Part shown: positions 23,233 to 31,860 of the stretch, one piece after another
How positions within the stretch are numbered: position 1 is the stretch's first letter
How the letters are laid out: each line of letters opens with the position of its first letter
From: an uncultured Lachnospiraceae bacterium
Lineage (GTDB): Bacteria; Bacillota; Clostridia; Lachnospirales; Lachnospiraceae
Reading direction: 5' to 3'
NCBI GenBank assembly: GCA_910588285.1
Contig: CAJUQB010000003.1
Coordinates: forward strand, 1-64,000
DNA: 64,000 nucleotides
Program-made: the position numbers and the translations under genes
The notes under the pieces: model-generated
Told to the model about the DNA's origin: nothing
The model's database searches: none
What the model saw: the letters and a program-made list of their open reading frames with translations, nothing else

Positions 23233-24204
23233 ATGAATCCGGGAGAGATGATCAAGGATATTTTAACGAAAAAAGAGAGCGTAAAAAATGTATTTTTTGT
23301 GGCCTGCGGCGGGTCGCTGGTGGAATTCTATCCGCCGAAATATTTCATGGATGCTGAGGCAAAGAGTTGCAGCGCGTTCCTGTACAGCGGGAAGGAATTT
23401 GTCTGCGCAGCGCCGGCCTCCCTGGGGGAAAATTCCCTGGTGCTTCTGTGCTCCCACAGCGGAAAGACCCCGGAGGTCTTAGAAGCCGCAGCCCTGGCCA
23501 GGGAGCGGGGCGCAGTGATCGTCACCTATGCAGGGGTGGCAGGGACGCCGGTGAACGAGGCGGGAGACTACAATGTGGTATACGGAAACGCCACAGAGGA
23601 GGGAAGCCACTACGGAGATTCTCCGGTGCTGCTGTCCCTGCGGCTGATGGGAGAGCTGCTGGCAGCTACAGAGGAATACCCCCTTCTTGACCAGCTGAAG
23701 GACGGAATCTCCAAGATTGACACGGTGATCTATCATGCCATGGAGCAGGTGGAGGAGCGGGCCAGAGTCTGGGGCAGGGCCTATGAGAAGGAGGACATGA
23801 TGTATATCTTAGGCAGCGGCCCGGCCTTTGGCAATGTCTATGGATTTGCCATCTGCTCCATGATGGAAATGCAGTGGCAGCATGCGGCCTACATCCACTC
23901 GGCAGAGTATTTCCATGGCCCCTTTGAGGTGACGGACAAAAATACGGCCTATGTAGTGCTGGAGAGCAGCGGCCCGGCCCGTTGTATGGATGAGCGGGCC
24001 ATCCGTTTCCTGAAGCAGTACGGCGCCAAGTATGAGGTGGTGGATGCCAAGGAGCTGGGAGCGGACATCATAGATGAACGGGTGGTGGATTATTTTACCC
24101 CGCTGATGTTCTACAAGGTGATGTGCGTGTACCGCAAGGAGCTGGCAAAGCTTCGGAACCATCCCCTGGAGACCAGGCGGTATATGGGAAAAGTAGAATA
24201 TTAA
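23233..24204 (+). CDS. frlB: Fructosamine (fructoselysine) 6-phosphate deglycase, B. subtilis FrlB type
   Basis: Hydrolyses fructoselysine 6-phosphate or alpha-glycated amino-acid phosphates to the free amino acid and glucose 6-phosphate. The 323-aa sequence closely follows remembered B. subtilis FrlB: VFFVACGGS, YPPKYFMDAEAKS, LGENSLVLLCSHSGKTPE, MMEMQWQH, IHSAEYFHGPFE (E225, H228), ERAIRFLKQYG and a C-terminal RNHPLETRRYM-KVEY. AGGAGGTAGAGAG precedes the ATG. It closes the ABC-SIS operon, ending at a strong terminator. Released lysine would feed the kam operon about 13 kb upstream. Confidence 0.9.
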   Translation: MNPGEMIKDILTKKESVKNVFFVACGGSLVEFYPPKYFMDAEAKSCSAFLYSGKEFVCAAPASLGENSLVLLCSHSGKTPEVLEAAALARERGAVIVTYAGVAGTPVNEAGDYNVVYGNATEEGSHYGDSPVLLSLRLMGELLAATEEYPLLDQLKDGISKIDTVIYHAMEQVEERARVWGRAYEKEDMMYILGSGPAFGNVYGFAICSMMEMQWQHAAYIHSAEYFHGPFEVTDKNTAYVVLESSGPARCMDERAIRFLKQYGAKYEVVDAKELGADIIDERVVDYFTPLMFYKVMCVYRKELAKLRNHPLETRRYMGKVEY

Positions 24205-24208
24205 ACAG

Positions 24209-24258
24209 AACCTCCCAAATTTCTTCCAAAGGCGGAAGAAATTTGGGAGGTTTGCTGT
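24209..24258 (+). terminator. Strong hairpin after frlB
   Basis: A perfect 19-bp stem (24209-24227 with 24234-24252) and a 6-nt loop start 5 bp after the frlB stop. TTGCTGTATTTT follows. It ends the frl ABC operon. Confidence 0.85.
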
Positions 24259-24408
24259 ATTTTATGATAGAAAATCAAGAGGAGGTTGATTATTTTAACA
24301 AAATTGATGCTTTTTTGGACTGTTTCAAAAAATGCTGCCAGGATATAATAGCCTTGTGATGAAAACAAACTTTCTAATCAAATTTAAGATGCAGAGGAGG
24401 TAATATTT

Positions 24409-25797
24409 ATGAAAAGGGGCTTATGTCTCCTGGTAACAGGCACATTGATGGCAGCGATGGCGGCAGGCTGCGGAGGTACTGACGGTAAAGGCGGGGCAGA
24501 GGATGGCGCCCAGAACAACACGCAGGGCAACGCCCAGGAAAACCAGCAGGAGGAGACCGGCGGGGGAGCCGATGGGGAGTCTGCAGGAAACGGGGAGAAC
24601 CAGACAAAGGAAGTGATTAAGGTTCTGTCCGTGGGCACGGAGGCTGACCAATATACCAAGACCATGCGGGAGCTGGCAGAGGAGTTTTCTCGGAATAATG
24701 AGTATGGGGTAACGGTAGAATTTGAATTGTATGAGAATGAGCAGTATAAGACAAAGCTTGCTACCCTGATGGCATCCAACAATGTCCCGGATATTTTCTT
24801 TACCTGGGAGCTGGGATATCTGGAGCCCTTTGTATCCTCCGGGAAGGTAATGTCCCTTCAGGAGGCTCTGGACGCGGATCCTGCGTGGAGGGACAGCTTC
24901 CTGGAAGGGGTGCTGGATTATTTCACCTATGACGGGGAGACGTATGCGATTCCTTCCCAGATTGCATATGGAACCATGTTTTATAACCAGGCAATTTTTG
25001 AGGAGTACCAGTTGCAGGCGCCGGAAACCTATGAGGAGTTCTGCCATGTGTGCGAGGTGCTGAAGGAGAATGGGGTGGCTCCCATGGCTCTGGCCGGCTC
25101 GGAGGCCTGGATTCCGGCGCAGTTTATCCTGCAGCTGACCCTGGGTACCGGAGGGGCAGAGACCTACAATGCCATCATGAAGGGGGAAGAGGTATGGAAT
25201 AACGAGGCCTACATTCAGGCTGCCGCAGAGGCCCAGAAGATGGTGGAGAAAGGCTGGTTTGCGGACGGGATGCTGGCCATGAGCTACGATGAGGCTATTA
25301 TGAAGCTGGAGAGCGGGGAGGCAGCCATGTACTATATGGCTTCCTGGGATGCTTCCGGGTTCGTGGCAGACAGCTGTCCCATTAAAGATACCATAAGGAC
25401 CTTTAACATGCCTCCGGTGAAGCCGGAACATAAAAATCTGGTGGTAGGCTCTGCGGATACAGCATATGCCCTTGGCAAGGACTGCGCCAATCCCGAGGCA
25501 TGCATTGCCTTCCTGAAATATATCACCTCCAAGGACTGGCAGGAGAGAGACTTGGCGGCAAATGCCAAGATGCCGACGGTAAGTGTTGAGGTAAATGAGC
25601 AGGAGCTGTCTCCTCTTGTGGCCAGCATTACCAACAACTTAAAGGATGCGTCTGTCTACCCCTGGTGGGACAGGGCCTTCGGCACAGGCGAGGGAGAAGC
25701 CTTCAACAATGCCTGCCTGGCTGTCTTCGGCGGGGAGGAGGTGCAGGGCGCCTTTGACGAGCTGCAGCAATTTGCCGAGAGCAATGCAGACAGATAA
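24409..25797 (+). CDS. ABC sugar transporter substrate-binding lipoprotein (family 1)
   Basis: 462 aa. A lipoprotein signal ends at MAAGC (lipidated C21). A linker rich in Gln/Asn/Gly/Glu (about 25-65) precedes a family 1 solute-binding domain (KVLSVGTEADQYTK, ASNNVPDIFFTWELGYLEPF, YAIPSQIAYGTMFYN, WDRAFGTGEGEAFNNACL). It captures oligosaccharides for the permeases at 25896 and 28397. The ATPase is not in this locus; such systems often share MsmK/UgpC. The neighbouring GH43 and GH42 enzymes suggest arabino-, xylo- or galacto-oligosaccharides. A possible -10 TATAAT lies at 24344, and AGAGGAGG precedes the ATG. Confidence 0.88.
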   Translation: MKRGLCLLVTGTLMAAMAAGCGGTDGKGGAEDGAQNNTQGNAQENQQEETGGGADGESAGNGENQTKEVIKVLSVGTEADQYTKTMRELAEEFSRNNEYGVTVEFELYENEQYKTKLATLMASNNVPDIFFTWELGYLEPFVSSGKVMSLQEALDADPAWRDSFLEGVLDYFTYDGETYAIPSQIAYGTMFYNQAIFEEYQLQAPETYEEFCHVCEVLKENGVAPMALAGSEAWIPAQFILQLTLGTGGAETYNAIMKGEEVWNNEAYIQAAAEAQKMVEKGWFADGMLAMSYDEAIMKLESGEAAMYYMASWDASGFVADSCPIKDTIRTFNMPPVKPEHKNLVVGSADTAYALGKDCANPEACIAFLKYITSKDWQERDLAANAKMPTVSVEVNEQELSPLVASITNNLKDASVYPWWDRAFGTGEGEAFNNACLAVFGGEEVQGAFDELQQFAESNADR

Positions 25798-25808
25798 CAA
25801 TAATGCGT

Positions 25809-25871
25809 AAAACAGGCCGCCGTACCGGTAGAATTGACAAAAGTGGCAATGAGAGGACGGCGGCCTGTTTT
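25809..25871 (+). terminator. Intercistronic hairpin between binding protein and permease
   Basis: A 15-bp stem pairs AAAACAGGCCGCCGT (25809-25823) with its complement (25857-25871). Such hairpins commonly lower downstream expression so that binding protein exceeds permease. It may also act as a partial terminator. Confidence 0.7.
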
Positions 25872-25895
25872 GATAGAACAGACAGAGGTGTGGGG

Positions 25896-26777
25896 ATGAA
25901 AAAAATATTGGGAAATAAGAAGGCAATCGCAGTGTTTGTGTTACCGGCGTTTTTACTGTATCTGGTGTTTGTACTGTTTCCAATTGTATATAATATCGTA
26001 ATCAGCTTTTACCGGACAAATTTGATGGAGCCGGGGGAGTTTGTAGGTTTGAAGAACTATGTGAACCTGTTCCAGGACAGCATTTTCCAGAAAGCACTGA
26101 AAAATAACCTGCTGCTGGTGGTGGGCTCTCTGATTGCCCACCTGGGGCTGGCATTGATTTTTGCAACCCTGCTGTTCAAAAAGGTGAAGGGGAATAAATT
26201 TTTCCAGACCATCTTTTTCTTTCCCTGTGTGATCTGCGGGGTGGCGGTAGGCCTGCTGTGGCGTTTTGTCTATCACCAGGAATTCGGCCTGGTAAATCAG
26301 TTTCTGGGGCTGCTGGGCAAGAATGAAGCCATGCGGGCCTGGCTGGGGGATAAGGATACGGCCCTGCTCTGTATCATCATTGTGGTAATGTGGCAGTATG
26401 TGGGGTATCACATGATCATTCAGCTGGCAGCCATGAAAAATATTCCGGAATCCCTGTATGAGGCGGCCCGGATTGACGGGGCGGGAAGCTGGATGCAGTT
26501 TAAGTCTATCACCTTCCCTCTGATTAAGCATATCCTCCGGATTGATGCAGTGCTGATCATTACAGGCTCCCTGAAATACTATGACCTGGTGGCGGTCATG
26601 ACGAACGGCGGTCCCAACCATGCCACGGAGGTGATGTCCACCTACATGTTCTACCAGGGCTTCCGTACACTGAAATATGGGTATTCGGCGGCCATTGGCG
26701 TTGTGCTGCTTCTGCTTTGCGCGCTGTCGGTGGTGATTTCCAACCATGTCCTCAAAACGGAAGCCATTGAATATTAG
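25896..26777 (+). CDS. ABC sugar transporter permease (MalF/LacF type)
   Basis: 293-aa membrane protein starting at 25896 (MKKILGNKKAIAVF); the upstream in-frame extension runs through the hairpin and is rejected. It has six predicted helices. The EAA loop EAARIDGAGSWMQFKSITFPLIK near residue 190 is the ATPase contact site. A short GAGGTGTGGGG site precedes the ATG. It is the first of two permeases; the second is separated from it by the GH43 gene, an unusual interruption of the usual permease pair. Confidence 0.9.
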   Translation: MKKILGNKKAIAVFVLPAFLLYLVFVLFPIVYNIVISFYRTNLMEPGEFVGLKNYVNLFQDSIFQKALKNNLLLVVGSLIAHLGLALIFATLLFKKVKGNKFFQTIFFFPCVICGVAVGLLWRFVYHQEFGLVNQFLGLLGKNEAMRAWLGDKDTALLCIIIVVMWQYVGYHMIIQLAAMKNIPESLYEAARIDGAGSWMQFKSITFPLIKHILRIDAVLIITGSLKYYDLVAVMTNGGPNHATEVMSTYMFYQGFRTLKYGYSAAIGVVLLLLCALSVVISNHVLKTEAIEY

Positions 26778-26787
26778 GAGGCGGGAA

Positions 26788-28386
26788 ATGGGCAAATTGC
26801 AGATTCAAAATCCAATCCTGTCCGGGTTCCATCCGGATCCCTGCATCCTGCGGGTGGGGGAGGATTATTACATAGCAACCTCAACCTTTGAATGGTTCCC
26901 GGGAGTGAGGATTTTCCATTCCAAAAATCTCAGGGATTGGGAGCTGATTGCAACGCCCCTGGAGGAGGAAGGGGATTTCGATTTGTCGGGAATTCCGGCC
27001 TCAGGCGGGGTGTGGGCCCCGGATCTGTCCTGGCGGGAGGGGAGCTTTTACCTGGTTTACACGGTGACCCGCTCCTATGACGGGATCTTTAAGGACTGCG
27101 CCAACTATCTGGTCACAGCCAGGGACATCCAAGGCCCCTGGAGCAGGCCAAGCCTGCTTCATGGGATAGGCTTTGACCCCTCCCTGTTCCACGATGAGGA
27201 CGGAAGAACCTGGCTGCTGTCCATGCAGCAGGATTTTGGTTATGGAAGGTCAGAATTTGGGGGGATTGTCCTCCAGGAGTATGACAGGGGCAGCCGGCGT
27301 TTGCTGGGAGATCCCAGGCTGATCTTCCCGGGGACGGAGCTTGGCACTACGGAGGGGCCAAGGCTGTACCGGAGGGAGGGATATTACTATCTCCTGACGG
27401 CAGAGGGGGGAACCGAGTATACCCACGCAGTAACGGTGGCCAGAAGCAGAAGGCTGGAGGGACCCTATGAGATACATCCCCACAACCCGATCCTTACCAC
27501 GGTGGATGCGCCCCAGGGGCCTCTGCAGAAATGCGGCCACGGCTGTCTGGTGGAAAGCAGCCGGGGAACGTGGTATATGGCCCATCTGTGCGGCAGGCCG
27601 GTGGGCATGCAGCGTATGTGTATCCTGGGGCGCGAGACAGCCCTTCAGAGGATCTGCTGGGAGGAGGGGTGGCCGTACCTGGCACATGGAACCCATTGGC
27701 CGCTGGAACAGCTTGAGATCGAGACCGAGGGAGAGGGAAGCTATGGAGAGAGGCCGGGGCCTTATGTGTTGCGGGAGGAATTTGACGGCGTTTCCTTCAG
27801 CAGGCACCTGCAGACATTGCGGGTTCCCCTGGGGGAGCGGGCATCCCTGAAGGCGCGGCCGGGCTGGCTGAGGCTGTACGGGGCGGAGTCCCCCCAGTCG
27901 AATTTCTGCCAGTCCCTCCTGGCCCACCGGCAGCAGCATTTTTATTGCCAGGCTACCACAAAGCTGGAATTTGCCGCATCCGATCCCAGACAGATGGCGG
28001 GGCTGATTTATTACTATGATAACTACAGCTATTTTTATCTTTTTGCCACTGTGAACCGGCAGGGGCAGCCGGTCCTGAACCTGCTGTCCCTGGTAATGGG
28101 CCGGGCTACCTGGCCCTTGGGGGACGGAATCCAAAGGGAGCCGGGACAGGCAGTATGGTTAAAGCTTAAGTGCCGGAAGGAGACGGCTCAGTTCCTGTTT
28201 TCCGCGGACGGGGAGAGATATCAGGAAATAGGCCCAAAGGTGGACGCGGTTGTGCTTTCTGACGATTACTTTTATAAATTCGGCCAGTACCGCTTTACCG
28301 GGGCATTTATCGGTATCTGCTGTCAGGATCTGACCGGGCGGAAAAACCACGGGGATTTTGATTTTTTTGAGTACAAGGAAGGGTGA
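26788..28386 (+). CDS. Glycoside hydrolase family 43, beta-xylosidase/alpha-L-arabinofuranosidase type
   Basis: 532 aa, without a signal peptide, so intracellular. The five-bladed propeller domain shows the catalytic triad: D16 (GFHPDP), D130 (FDPSLFHDEDGR) and E189 (GTTEGP). These positions closely match those of characterised xylan 1,4-beta-xylosidases (XynB, GH43_11 group). A C-terminal beta-sandwich domain (about 330-532) is also typical of that subfamily. It would release xylose or arabinose from imported oligosaccharides. It starts at 26788 behind AGGAGGCGGG, 10 bp after the first permease. Confidence 0.9.
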   Translation: MGKLQIQNPILSGFHPDPCILRVGEDYYIATSTFEWFPGVRIFHSKNLRDWELIATPLEEEGDFDLSGIPASGGVWAPDLSWREGSFYLVYTVTRSYDGIFKDCANYLVTARDIQGPWSRPSLLHGIGFDPSLFHDEDGRTWLLSMQQDFGYGRSEFGGIVLQEYDRGSRRLLGDPRLIFPGTELGTTEGPRLYRREGYYYLLTAEGGTEYTHAVTVARSRRLEGPYEIHPHNPILTTVDAPQGPLQKCGHGCLVESSRGTWYMAHLCGRPVGMQRMCILGRETALQRICWEEGWPYLAHGTHWPLEQLEIETEGEGSYGERPGPYVLREEFDGVSFSRHLQTLRVPLGERASLKARPGWLRLYGAESPQSNFCQSLLAHRQQHFYCQATTKLEFAASDPRQMAGLIYYYDNYSYFYLFATVNRQGQPVLNLLSLVMGRATWPLGDGIQREPGQAVWLKLKCRKETAQFLFSADGERYQEIGPKVDAVVLSDDYFYKFGQYRFTGAFIGICCQDLTGRKNHGDFDFFEYKEG

Positions 28387-28396
28387 AGGTGTTATA

Positions 28397-29230
28397 ATGA
28401 AAAAAGGAATGGACACCCTGTTAAGGGTTGTGAAATATGTTGTATTGATTGCATACGCAGTGACTTGCATCTACCCTATGGTATGGCTGCTGCTTTCCTC
28501 ACTGAAAACCAACGAGGAGCTGTTCTCCAATACCTGGGGCCTGCCGGAAAGCTTCCGGATTGGTAATTATGTCAGCGCCATCATACAGGGGCATATCGGC
28601 AGATATTTTATCAATTCAGTGATTATTTCCGTTCTGGCCGTATTTCTATGTGTTGCTCTGGGGAGCATGGTTTCCTATGCCATTGCCCGTATGAAATGGA
28701 AGTGCTCCAAGCTGGTATTGCGGCTGTTTATGCTGGGGATGATGATTCCGATTTATGCAACCATTATTCCTCTTTTTTCCATCTTTAATAAAATGAACCT
28801 GCTCAATACCTACACCTCCGTAATTGTACCCCATGTGGCCTTTGGGTTTCCCATGCTGATTTTTATTCTCACCGGTTTTTTGTCCACCATTCCGGGGGAA
28901 TTGGAGGAGGCTGCGGTTATGGATGGGTGTAATGTGTTTCAGATTTTTGGGAGGATTATTGTGCCCATTACCCGGCCGTCCCTGGTGACGGTGGCGGTCA
29001 TTACCTTTTTGGATGTGTGGAACGACCTGCTGATCCCGCAGATTTTCCTGACAGACACGGCGAAGATGACGTTGCCGGTGGGACTGACAGAGTTTGAGGG
29101 GCTGCGCTCTACGGATTATGTTTCCACCATTGCGGCGGTGGTAATTACAGTGATCCCCAGCATGGTGGTGTATATTTTACTGCATAAAAATATTATGGAG
29201 GGCATGGTCGCAGGGGCAGTGAAGGGCTGA
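28397..29230 (+). CDS. ABC sugar transporter permease (MalG type)
   Basis: 277-aa inner-membrane protein, second permease of the importer. It has the MalG-type opening YPMVWLLLSSLKTNEELF, the EAA loop EEAAVMDGCNVFQIFGRIIVPITRP and the C-terminal ending NIMEGMVAGAVKG that is characteristic of the family. The ATG at 28397 was chosen because AAGGTG lies 6 nt upstream; the 28358 extension lies inside the GH43 gene. It partners the 25896 permease. Confidence 0.9.
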   Translation: MKKGMDTLLRVVKYVVLIAYAVTCIYPMVWLLLSSLKTNEELFSNTWGLPESFRIGNYVSAIIQGHIGRYFINSVIISVLAVFLCVALGSMVSYAIARMKWKCSKLVLRLFMLGMMIPIYATIIPLFSIFNKMNLLNTYTSVIVPHVAFGFPMLIFILTGFLSTIPGELEEAAVMDGCNVFQIFGRIIVPITRPSLVTVAVITFLDVWNDLLIPQIFLTDTAKMTLPVGLTEFEGLRSTDYVSTIAAVVITVIPSMVVYILLHKNIMEGMVAGAVKG

Positions 29231-29275
29231 CCGGATCCAGGAAAGTCATATTTTACATACGACAGGGGGAAAAAT

Positions 29276-30121
29276 ATGACCTTATTGATTGCAGATGACG
29301 AAAAATTTGTACGGAATGGGCTTTTGAGCCTGGATTGGGCGTCCGTGGGGATTTCCCGGGTGCTGGAGGCCTCCAACGGGCTGGAGGCGCAAAAGCTTCT
29401 GGAGACGGAGCGCGTGGAGCTGGTGGTCTGCGATATCCGCATGCCCGGGATGACGGGGCTTGAGCTGGCGGAGTATGTGCATCAGAACCGCATGAATACC
29501 AAGTTTATCATTTTGTCCGGTTTCAGCGATTTTTCTTATGCCAAGGAGGCGATCCGCTATCAGGTGCACGATTACCTGCTAAAGCCTGTGGTTCCGGAGG
29601 AGCTTTTGGATACCGCACACAGCGCCATCGAGCACCTGCGCCTGATGGAATATGGGGAAAGGATCATCAGCGAATATGAGGAGAAGGCAGGCAGCTATAC
29701 CATTACCCAGCAGATCATCCACAGCTTTTGCAAGGTAGACCTTCAGGCCTATGAGATGGTGAAATATATTGCGGAGAATTATGAAAAGGATCTTTCCCTG
29801 GGGGTTCTGTCGGAGCAATTCCATCTGTCTGCCGTGTATCTGTCCCGGTATATCAAAAAGGAGACCGGTTACTCCTTTGTGGATCTTTTGACCTGCATCC
29901 GGCTTCTGTACGCCCTGGAGCTTCTGGCAAAAGGGGAGTATCGGATCTCGCTGATCAGCGACCTGACCGGGTTTCGGGATCAGCGGTATTTCAGCCAGCT
30001 GTTTCGGAGGATTCTGGGCTGTAAGCCCAACGAGTACCGGAAAAACAAGCAGCTGCAGAAGCAGTACGGGATCCTAGAGCTCCTGGAGCGGAAGGCGAAG
30101 AAACAGGAGAGCGGGCTATGA
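29276..30121 (+). CDS. Response regulator with AraC-type output (YesN-like)
   Basis: 281 aa. The receiver domain (about 1-120) has acidic D7/D8, phosphoacceptor D53 in VCDIRMPG, S81 in LSGFSDF and K103 in LLKPVV. The C-terminal AraC-type DNA-binding domain (about 180-270) shows SAVYLSRYIKKETGYSFVDLLTCIRL and a second helix-turn-helix near RDQRYFSQLFRRILGCKPNEYRKN. Its stop overlaps the start of the kinase gene by 4 bp (ATGA), so the pair is translated together. It probably activates the local importer and hydrolases. Confidence 0.9.
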   Translation: MTLLIADDEKFVRNGLLSLDWASVGISRVLEASNGLEAQKLLETERVELVVCDIRMPGMTGLELAEYVHQNRMNTKFIILSGFSDFSYAKEAIRYQVHDYLLKPVVPEELLDTAHSAIEHLRLMEYGERIISEYEEKAGSYTITQQIIHSFCKVDLQAYEMVKYIAENYEKDLSLGVLSEQFHLSAVYLSRYIKKETGYSFVDLLTCIRLLYALELLAKGEYRISLISDLTGFRDQRYFSQLFRRILGCKPNEYRKNKQLQKQYGILELLERKAKKQESGL

Positions 30122-31842
30122 AGAGGATGCGGATACGGACAAAGCTGGCAGCCAGCTTCTGCCTGCTGGTGGTAGCTTTAAGCGGGATGCTTACGGTGGC
30201 TATGAGTCTTGGCTTTACCAGGATTTATACGGCAAGGGCGGAACGGTATATTGAGGACGTTTCCGGGCGCACGGTAGATAATTTTGAATTCCTGATGGAA
30301 AAGATTGACCGGATCTCCCAGGATATCCTTCGGACTACGGAGATTCAGGAGCAGCTGAAACGGGTGGACAGCGGACAGCTCAGCGACTATGAGATGCAGA
30401 AGGCCAGCCAGGCCCTGCGCACACAGCTGGGGGAGGCCATTCTTTTTGAGGATGAGATCCTGAGCGCTAAGGTGGTGTCCACGGGGGAGAACCAATTCCT
30501 GGTCTCCAAGCAGCTGGGGGAGCATGGGGTGGAGCCATGGACAAAGGAGGAGATTCTTACTGCCAACGGCTCTGCCCTCTGGGGAACCTCCGCGGACGGC
30601 AGCGGCCGGATTGTGTTATCAAGAGCCATTCTTGACCTCCGCTCCATGGAGCCCATCGGGTATATGAATGTGGTATGTCAGCAGGATTGTTTTGAAACCC
30701 TTCTGCAGGAGGTATCCGGCGTGTACAGCAGCCTGGTATTTGTGGTGGACGGGGAGTGGAACCAGATCTGCACCAATGAACCAAAGCTGCGGGAGATAAG
30801 GCTTTCGGAGCTTAAGTGGAGGGATTCCGGCATCGTATCCGGGATCGGTGACATGGAATTCTATTACAGCATGGGAGAGACCATGGAAAACGGCTGGCAG
30901 GTGATCACACTGGTGTCTACCTCCGTGGTGGAGGATGAATTGTCCGCCTTCCGCCTGGTGATGGTGGGAATGATGATTGCCTGCATGATCCTTGGGATTG
31001 GCTGTATCTGCGTGATCACCTGGCAGATGATCCACCCCCTGGATGTGCTGTGCGAGAATATGGAGGCCATCGAGGGGGCAGATTTTTCCAAGCGGATTGC
31101 CATTACCAGCCAGGATGAGATCGGGCGGCTGGGACTTAGCTACAACAAAATGGCTGAGAGCATTGAAACCCTTATCGAGCAGGTCTATCAGATGGAGCTA
31201 TCCCAGAAGCAGGTGGAGATCGAGCTGCTGAAAATGCAGATCAACCCTCATTTTCTGTACAATACCTTGGATATGATCAATTGGATGTCCCGGATGGGGA
31301 GGACGGATGCCATTGTAGAGGTGGCAACCGCATTAGGACAGTTCCTTCGGGCCAATATCAAGCAGGGGGATATGGTTCCGGTGCAGGTAGAGCTTGGCAG
31401 CGTGCGCAATTATCTTGCCATCCAGCGTTACCGTTTTGAGGATAAAATGTCCGTGGTTTATGAAATTGAGGAGGAAACCGACGGATATATGATCCCCAAT
31501 TTCAGCCTGCAGCCCCTGGTGGAAAATGCCATTATCCATGGGCTGGAGCCCAAGATAGGCTTTGGAACCCTTACCATTGTGGGAAGGCTGGAACGTGGCA
31601 GCCTGTATTTTGCGGTTGCAGATGATGGGGTAGGGATGGAGGAGGGGACAATCCAGGAGATTTATGGGGCCTGCCAGGAGAAGGAGGCCAGGGAGCATAT
31701 CGGGATCCAGAATGTATACCGCCGTATGAAGAACTATTATGGGGAGAGAATGAAATTTGTGATCCGTTCCCAGAAAGGAAAGGGAACAAAAATAGAATTG
31801 TGGATTCCGGCAGGGGAAGCCGGCGGGCGGAATGAGTGTTAG
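30118..31842 (+). CDS. Sensor histidine kinase (YesM-like, HisK_7TM-less LytS/YesM group)
   Basis: 574 aa. A transmembrane helix near residues 12-32 and another near 281-301 enclose an extracellular sensor domain of about 250 aa. A HAMP linker follows (to about 355), then a His_kinase (PF06580) domain with phosphoacceptor H378 in QINPHFLYNTLDMINW. The HATPase domain has PLVENAIIHGLEP and DDGVGM. It would sense a sugar or binding-protein complex and phosphorylate the 29276 regulator. Confidence 0.9.
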   Translation: MKRMRIRTKLAASFCLLVVALSGMLTVAMSLGFTRIYTARAERYIEDVSGRTVDNFEFLMEKIDRISQDILRTTEIQEQLKRVDSGQLSDYEMQKASQALRTQLGEAILFEDEILSAKVVSTGENQFLVSKQLGEHGVEPWTKEEILTANGSALWGTSADGSGRIVLSRAILDLRSMEPIGYMNVVCQQDCFETLLQEVSGVYSSLVFVVDGEWNQICTNEPKLREIRLSELKWRDSGIVSGIGDMEFYYSMGETMENGWQVITLVSTSVVEDELSAFRLVMVGMMIACMILGIGCICVITWQMIHPLDVLCENMEAIEGADFSKRIAITSQDEIGRLGLSYNKMAESIETLIEQVYQMELSQKQVEIELLKMQINPHFLYNTLDMINWMSRMGRTDAIVEVATALGQFLRANIKQGDMVPVQVELGSVRNYLAIQRYRFEDKMSVVYEIEEETDGYMIPNFSLQPLVENAIIHGLEPKIGFGTLTIVGRLERGSLYFAVADDGVGMEEGTIQEIYGACQEKEAREHIGIQNVYRRMKNYYGERMKFVIRSQKGKGTKIELWIPAGEAGGRNEC

Positions 31843-31860
31843 GAAAAGGAGTATGGAGCG

